Source of the DNA: Bacillota bacterium
GTDB taxonomy: Bacteria > Bacillota > Clostridia > Lachnospirales > Lachnospiraceae
Reading direction: 5' to 3'
Length of the DNA stretch: 7,221 bases
NCBI GenBank assembly: GCA_023421505.1
Contig: JAEZTJ010000080.1
Coordinates: forward strand, 1 to 7,221
The position numbers and the translations under genes were made by a program. Below, in pieces: positions 5,172 through 7,221 of this stretch. Under the pieces are notes generated by a model. The model was not told the origin of the DNA, made no database searches, and was given only the letters and a program-made list of their open reading frames with translations. The first letter of the stretch is position 1. Each line of letters starts with the position of its first letter.

Positions 5172-5222
5172 CCAGTTTTATATATTATTTTAACCGTTAT
5201 AAAGCTCCATTCAACATAAAAT
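5172..5222 (+). promoter_or_regulatory. Candidate LytTR operator and promoter of the exporter genes
   Basis: CCAGTTTTA (5172-5180) and ACCGTTATA (5193-5201) are direct repeats whose GTT cores are exactly 21 bp apart. That is the geometry known for LytTR dimers such as AgrA: two 9-bp sites separated by 12-13 bp. A -10-like TAAAAT (5217-5222) lies where its -35 would fall on the second repeat, at 5194-5199 (CCGTTA, a poor match to TTGACA), as expected of an activator-dependent promoter. The next genes are the exporter ATPase and permease. The assignment rests on pattern alone. Confidence 0.45.
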
Positions 5223-5241
5223 AAGCTCCTTTCATGCCTGA

Positions 5242-5274
5242 ATTATGGCAGTAAGATACTTGCTATGCCATAAT
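5242..5274 (+). other. Long hairpin in the exporter leader
   Basis: ATTATGGC (5242-5249) pairs with GCCATAAT (5267-5274), and AGTAAG (5250-5255) with CTTGCT (5259-5264) including one G-U. This makes a 14-bp stem with a two-base bulge (5265-5266) and an ATA loop. It is followed by CTTTAAAAG rather than a T run, so it is a poor terminator and more likely an RNA processing, stability or regulatory structure between regulator and exporter. Confidence 0.45.
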
Positions 5275-5281
5275 CTTTAAA

Positions 5282-5305
5282 AGTACAGTAAAAATTTTCT
5301 GTACT
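5282..5305. promoter_or_regulatory. 24-bp dyad just upstream of the exporter ribosome-binding site
   Basis: AGTACAG (5282-5288) is the perfect reverse complement of CTGTACT (5299-5305), and the centre contains a further AAA/TTT symmetry, so 20 of the 24 bases pair about the midpoint. The dyad ends 12 bp before AAGGGAG (5318-5324). It could be an operator for a dimeric repressor or a hairpin that influences translation of the ATPase gene. Confidence 0.4.
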
Positions 5306-5331
5306 CTGTGCAAAATGAAGGGAGATTATTT

Positions 5332-6177
5332 ATGTCAAGTATCATTTCATTAAATAAGGTTCGAAAGAATTTTAAAGAGAAGACGGCATTAAAAGAGGTA
5401 ACACTTGATATTGAAGAAGGAGAGATATTCGGTTTATTAGGACCAAGCGGAGCGGGGAAGACGACCACCATCAAGCTTATGACAGCGCAGCTTCTGCCAA
5501 GCTACGGTGAGGTCAAATTATTTGGTAAGGAGGCCTTTAGTAATAAAAAGTTCTTATTTGATAATATCGGAATTCTGTCTGATAACAGCGGGATCTATGA
5601 AAAGCTTTCTGTATGGGATAATCTGATGCTGTTCGCTGAAATTAAGAATGTTTCAAAGAAAAATATTAGTGATATACTGGAAAGTGTTGATATGCTTCAA
5701 GAAGTAAAAAAAGAGGCAGGGAAGCTTTCGAAGGGAATGAAGCAAAGACTGATGATCGCCAGAGCAATCCTTCATAAACCAAAGCTGTTATTTTTGGATG
5801 AACCTACCTCATCCCTAGACCCTGGTACCGCTCTTGAAATTCATAGACTCTTACGTAAATTAAATTTGGAAGGAACAACTATATTCTTGACCACCCATAA
5901 TATGGAAGAGGCGGATAAATTATGCGATAGGGTAGGGTTTCTTAACCAAGGGGAAATTGTTGAACTCGGAAATCCAGAAAAACTAAAATTGAAATACAGC
6001 AGTAATGAAATCAGAGTAATTCTGCGAGATAAACCTGAAAGTATTATAATAAAGAATGACGGGGATAGTGGTATGCAAATTAAAGAATGGATAGAAACGA
6101 GAAAATTGTTATCTATTCATTCACTGGAACCGAATTTAGAAACTATATTTTTAAAGCTTACAGGGAGGGAACTATAA
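5332..6177 (+). CDS. ABC-2 type exporter, ATP-binding subunit (NatA/CcmA-like)
   Basis: The 281-residue cytosolic ATPase powers the permease encoded next to it. All motifs are intact: Walker A GPSGAGKTT (37-45), signature LSKGMKQ (132-138), Walker B LLFLDEP (152-158), the D-loop SSLD (160-163) and the H-loop His189 in TTHNMEEAD. The Q-loop region reads GILSDNSGIYEKLS, with no Gln, as I recall from other exporters of this group. The C-terminal 75 residues form the extra domain common in NatA-like subunits. AAGGGAG (5318-5324) lies 7 nt before the ATG at 5332; an in-frame GTG at 5308 lacks such a site. Its stop codon overlaps the permease start (TAATG). The substrate cannot be read from the sequence; drug, peptide or ion export are all possible. 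Confidence 0.92.
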   Translation: MSSIISLNKVRKNFKEKTALKEVTLDIEEGEIFGLLGPSGAGKTTTIKLMTAQLLPSYGEVKLFGKEAFSNKKFLFDNIGILSDNSGIYEKLSVWDNLMLFAEIKNVSKKNISDILESVDMLQEVKKEAGKLSKGMKQRLMIARAILHKPKLLFLDEPTSSLDPGTALEIHRLLRKLNLEGTTIFLTTHNMEEADKLCDRVGFLNQGEIVELGNPEKLKLKYSSNEIRVILRDKPESIIIKNDGDSGMQIKEWIETRKLLSIHSLEPNLETIFLKLTGREL

Positions 6178-6908
6178 TGGCTATTAGATTAAGAAAAATT
6201 AGGGCACTTCTCAAAAAGGAAGTAAAAGGCTTGCCTAAAAATAAAAACATATTTCTAATGTGTCTTCTGCCAATCTTTTTCAGTGTAGCCTATGTTAATG
6301 TTTTCGGTGGCTCTTCCAATGAAAATGAGTTACCTAAGACAGAAGTTTTATTTATGTGTCTTGGTATGAATTTGATATTGGTATGCAGCTATATTATTGC
6401 AATGCTGATTGCAGAGGAAAAAGAGAAAAATACCCTACGTACTCTGATGCTTTCCGGAGTAACACCACTGGAGTTTTTTGCAGGAAAAATGTTAATTACG
6501 GTCCTGATCTCGGAGATTTCGAATATTATTATATTTTTTGTAGTAGGGATTGATAGTCAATATCTTGGAATTTATCTCTTATTAACCACTTTAGTCATCT
6601 TTTGTATGGTGGGACTTGGGGGAGCCATTGGTATCATAGCACCAAATCAGATGACTACAGGTGTTGTGGGGCTGCCGATTCTAATGATACTCTACTTCAT
6701 ACCAGTAATGGCTATGGTAAACGATTCTTTAAAAAATATATCAAAGTATTTACCAAATTACAGTATGAAGCTCATGCTTGATAAAATAATACTGGGAGGG
6801 ACACTGGGATCGGAAGCGATCTTCCAGACAATAGTTATTCTTGTATGGATTATATTATCGGTAGTAATTTTTGCTGTAACCTATTATAAAGTAGGACTGG
6901 ATAAATAG
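6177..6908 (+). CDS. ABC-2 type exporter, permease subunit (NatB-like)
   Basis: The 243-residue integral membrane protein has six predicted helices at about 25-43, 57-79, 106-126, 130-154, 162-181 and 215-237, with a basic, cytosolic N-terminus (RLRKIRALLKKE). Between helices two and three lies AEEKEKNTLRTLMLSGVTP (79-97), the charged coupling segment typical of NatB/ABC-2 permeases that contacts the ATPase. At about 240 residues it is a short form without the large external domain of full NatB, so the exporter is expected to be two permeases plus two ATPases. GGGAGG (6163-6168) lies 8 nt before the ATG, which shares its A with the upstream stop codon, implying translational coupling. An upstream in-frame ATG (6087) lies inside the ATPase gene and is rejected. 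A terminator follows 37 nt after the stop codon. Confidence 0.9.
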   Translation: MAIRLRKIRALLKKEVKGLPKNKNIFLMCLLPIFFSVAYVNVFGGSSNENELPKTEVLFMCLGMNLILVCSYIIAMLIAEEKEKNTLRTLMLSGVTPLEFFAGKMLITVLISEISNIIIFFVVGIDSQYLGIYLLLTTLVIFCMVGLGGAIGIIAPNQMTTGVVGLPILMILYFIPVMAMVNDSLKNISKYLPNYSMKLMLDKIILGGTLGSEAIFQTIVILVWIILSVVIFAVTYYKVGLDK

Positions 6909-6945
6909 GATGAGTGCCATATATAATGACTAATTGAATGTATGA

Positions 6946-6989
6946 AAAATGCTGCCGCATAACTAAGTTGTGTTGCAGCATTTTATTTT
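6946..6989 (+). terminator. Terminator after the exporter genes (palindrome copy 2)
   Basis: The core 6949-6981 folds over its length around a TAA loop with one C-T mismatch and two G-U pairs; A-T pairs extend it to 6946-6984, and TTTTATTTT ends it. It matches the rpsR terminator core (2303-2335) at 27 of 33 positions. One of the differing stem pairs changes on both sides (T-A to C-G), so pairing is conserved there rather than base identity. Confidence 0.82.
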
Positions 6990-6990
6990 G

Positions 6991-7031
6991 CCTTTGCAGA
7001 GGAATGACGGAATGCGAGTGGGCTGCAAAGG
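6991..7031. repeat. Perfect 9-bp inverted repeat after the exporter terminator
   Basis: CCTTTGCAG (6991-6999) is the exact reverse complement of CTGCAAAGG (7023-7031), with a 23-nt loop, only 2 nt after the T-rich tail of the previous terminator. TTTATAC follows, so it could be a weak second terminator, but the loop is unusually long. Its role is unknown. Confidence 0.35.
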
Positions 7032-7103
7032 TTTATACAAATATTAATAGCGAGATTTAATTAAGTACATTTTTAAAAGGGCTTTATTCTCCCAATGTTA
7101 CTG

Positions 7104-7221
7104 TTCACAGCCAATGTGAAATGCTAGGGTGGCGACGTTGCTAATACTTCTGAAGAGGAGTATTTGCATTCGTCGGTACTTAGGTTCTGTACTTTAGAAC
7201 CTTATGTACCGCTACGAAATG
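7104..7221 (+). ncRNA. Three-way-junction RNA candidate, may continue past the window
   Basis: P1 pairs 7129-7133 (GTGGC) with 7211-7215 (GCTAC). P2 starts GACG (7134-7137) with CGTC (7171-7174) and continues as a 13-position hairpin, 7139-7151 with 7156-7168, closed by GAAG. P3 pairs GGTAC (7175-7179) with GTACC (7206-7210) and AGGTTCT (7182-7188) with AGAACCT (7196-7202). The three helices abut with no unpaired junction bases. A small hairpin, TTCACA with TGTGAA (7104-7120), precedes it. There is no protein frame of note. It could be a riboswitch or leader of an unseen gene, or a small RNA; I could not assign it to a family. Confidence 0.5.

Noticed and set aside
5308..5331. GTG at 5308 as start of the exporter ATPase
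   Set aside because: It lacks a ribosome-binding site; the added residues contain the real Shine-Dalgarno sequence of the ATG at 5332.
6356..6553. Second + strand frame inside the permease gene
   Set aside because: It is an out-of-frame shadow of a well-supported membrane protein, with no ribosome-binding site or family features.
7129..7221. T-box or lysine riboswitch at the right edge
   Set aside because: GAAGAGGAGTA resembles the 5' part of a T-box and of a lysine leader, but AGAGAG, the GGTGGNACCGCG antiterminator box and the lysine GCCGAAG core are all absent, and the helices fold differently.
1..7221. CRISPR array, tRNA, rRNA, insertion sequence or prophage
   Set aside because: No regularly spaced direct repeats, cloverleaf, rRNA segment, transposase or integrase signature was seen on either strand.

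Overview
The window looks like chromosomal DNA of a low-GC, Gram-positive anaerobe of the class Clostridia, most likely Lachnospiraceae (inference). The support is AT-rich sequence with strong purine-rich Shine-Dalgarno sites, a zinc-finger type S18, a long-form pyrophosphate-type phosphofructokinase, and many U-tailed hairpins. All eight recognised protein genes are on the + strand, and none is visibly broken.

Layout. Positions 1-351 are non-coding and hold a branched, U-tailed hairpin (61-150) and a good sigma-A-like promoter (287-315). A small two-helix membrane protein of the STM3941 type follows (352-873). Next is the conserved rpsF-ssb-rpsR cluster (1097-2285), with its own candidate promoter, a terminator-like hairpin between rpsF and ssb, and a strong terminator after rpsR. 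A PPi-type 6-phosphofructokinase gene stands alone (2487-3749), preceded by a long hairpin and a 12-bp GC-rich palindrome. A 396-bp gap (3750-4145) carries a bulged RNA hairpin with alternative pairing partners and a near-consensus promoter.

The most interesting part is 4146-6908. The first gene encodes a degenerate ABC ATPase domain fused to an intact LytTR DNA-binding domain. It is followed by a complete ABC-2 type exporter: an ATPase with all motifs intact and a six-helix permease, joined by a TAATG stop-start overlap. The gap between regulator and exporter holds two LytTR-like GTT repeats exactly 21 bp apart, a -10-like hexamer at the matching distance, a hairpin and a 24-bp dyad. My model is a sensor-less regulatory loop: the dead ATPase half reads the state of the transporter, perhaps by pairing with the live ATPase or the permease, and the LytTR half controls the exporter genes. 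The architecture and operator-like repeats are seen in the sequence; the mechanism is inference and the substrate is unknown.

The right end (6909-7221) has no gene. It holds a terminator that is a second copy of the palindrome found after rpsR, a 9-bp perfect inverted repeat, and a compact three-way-junction RNA candidate that runs to or past the window edge. I could not assign that RNA, or the one at 3852-3930, to a family I know.
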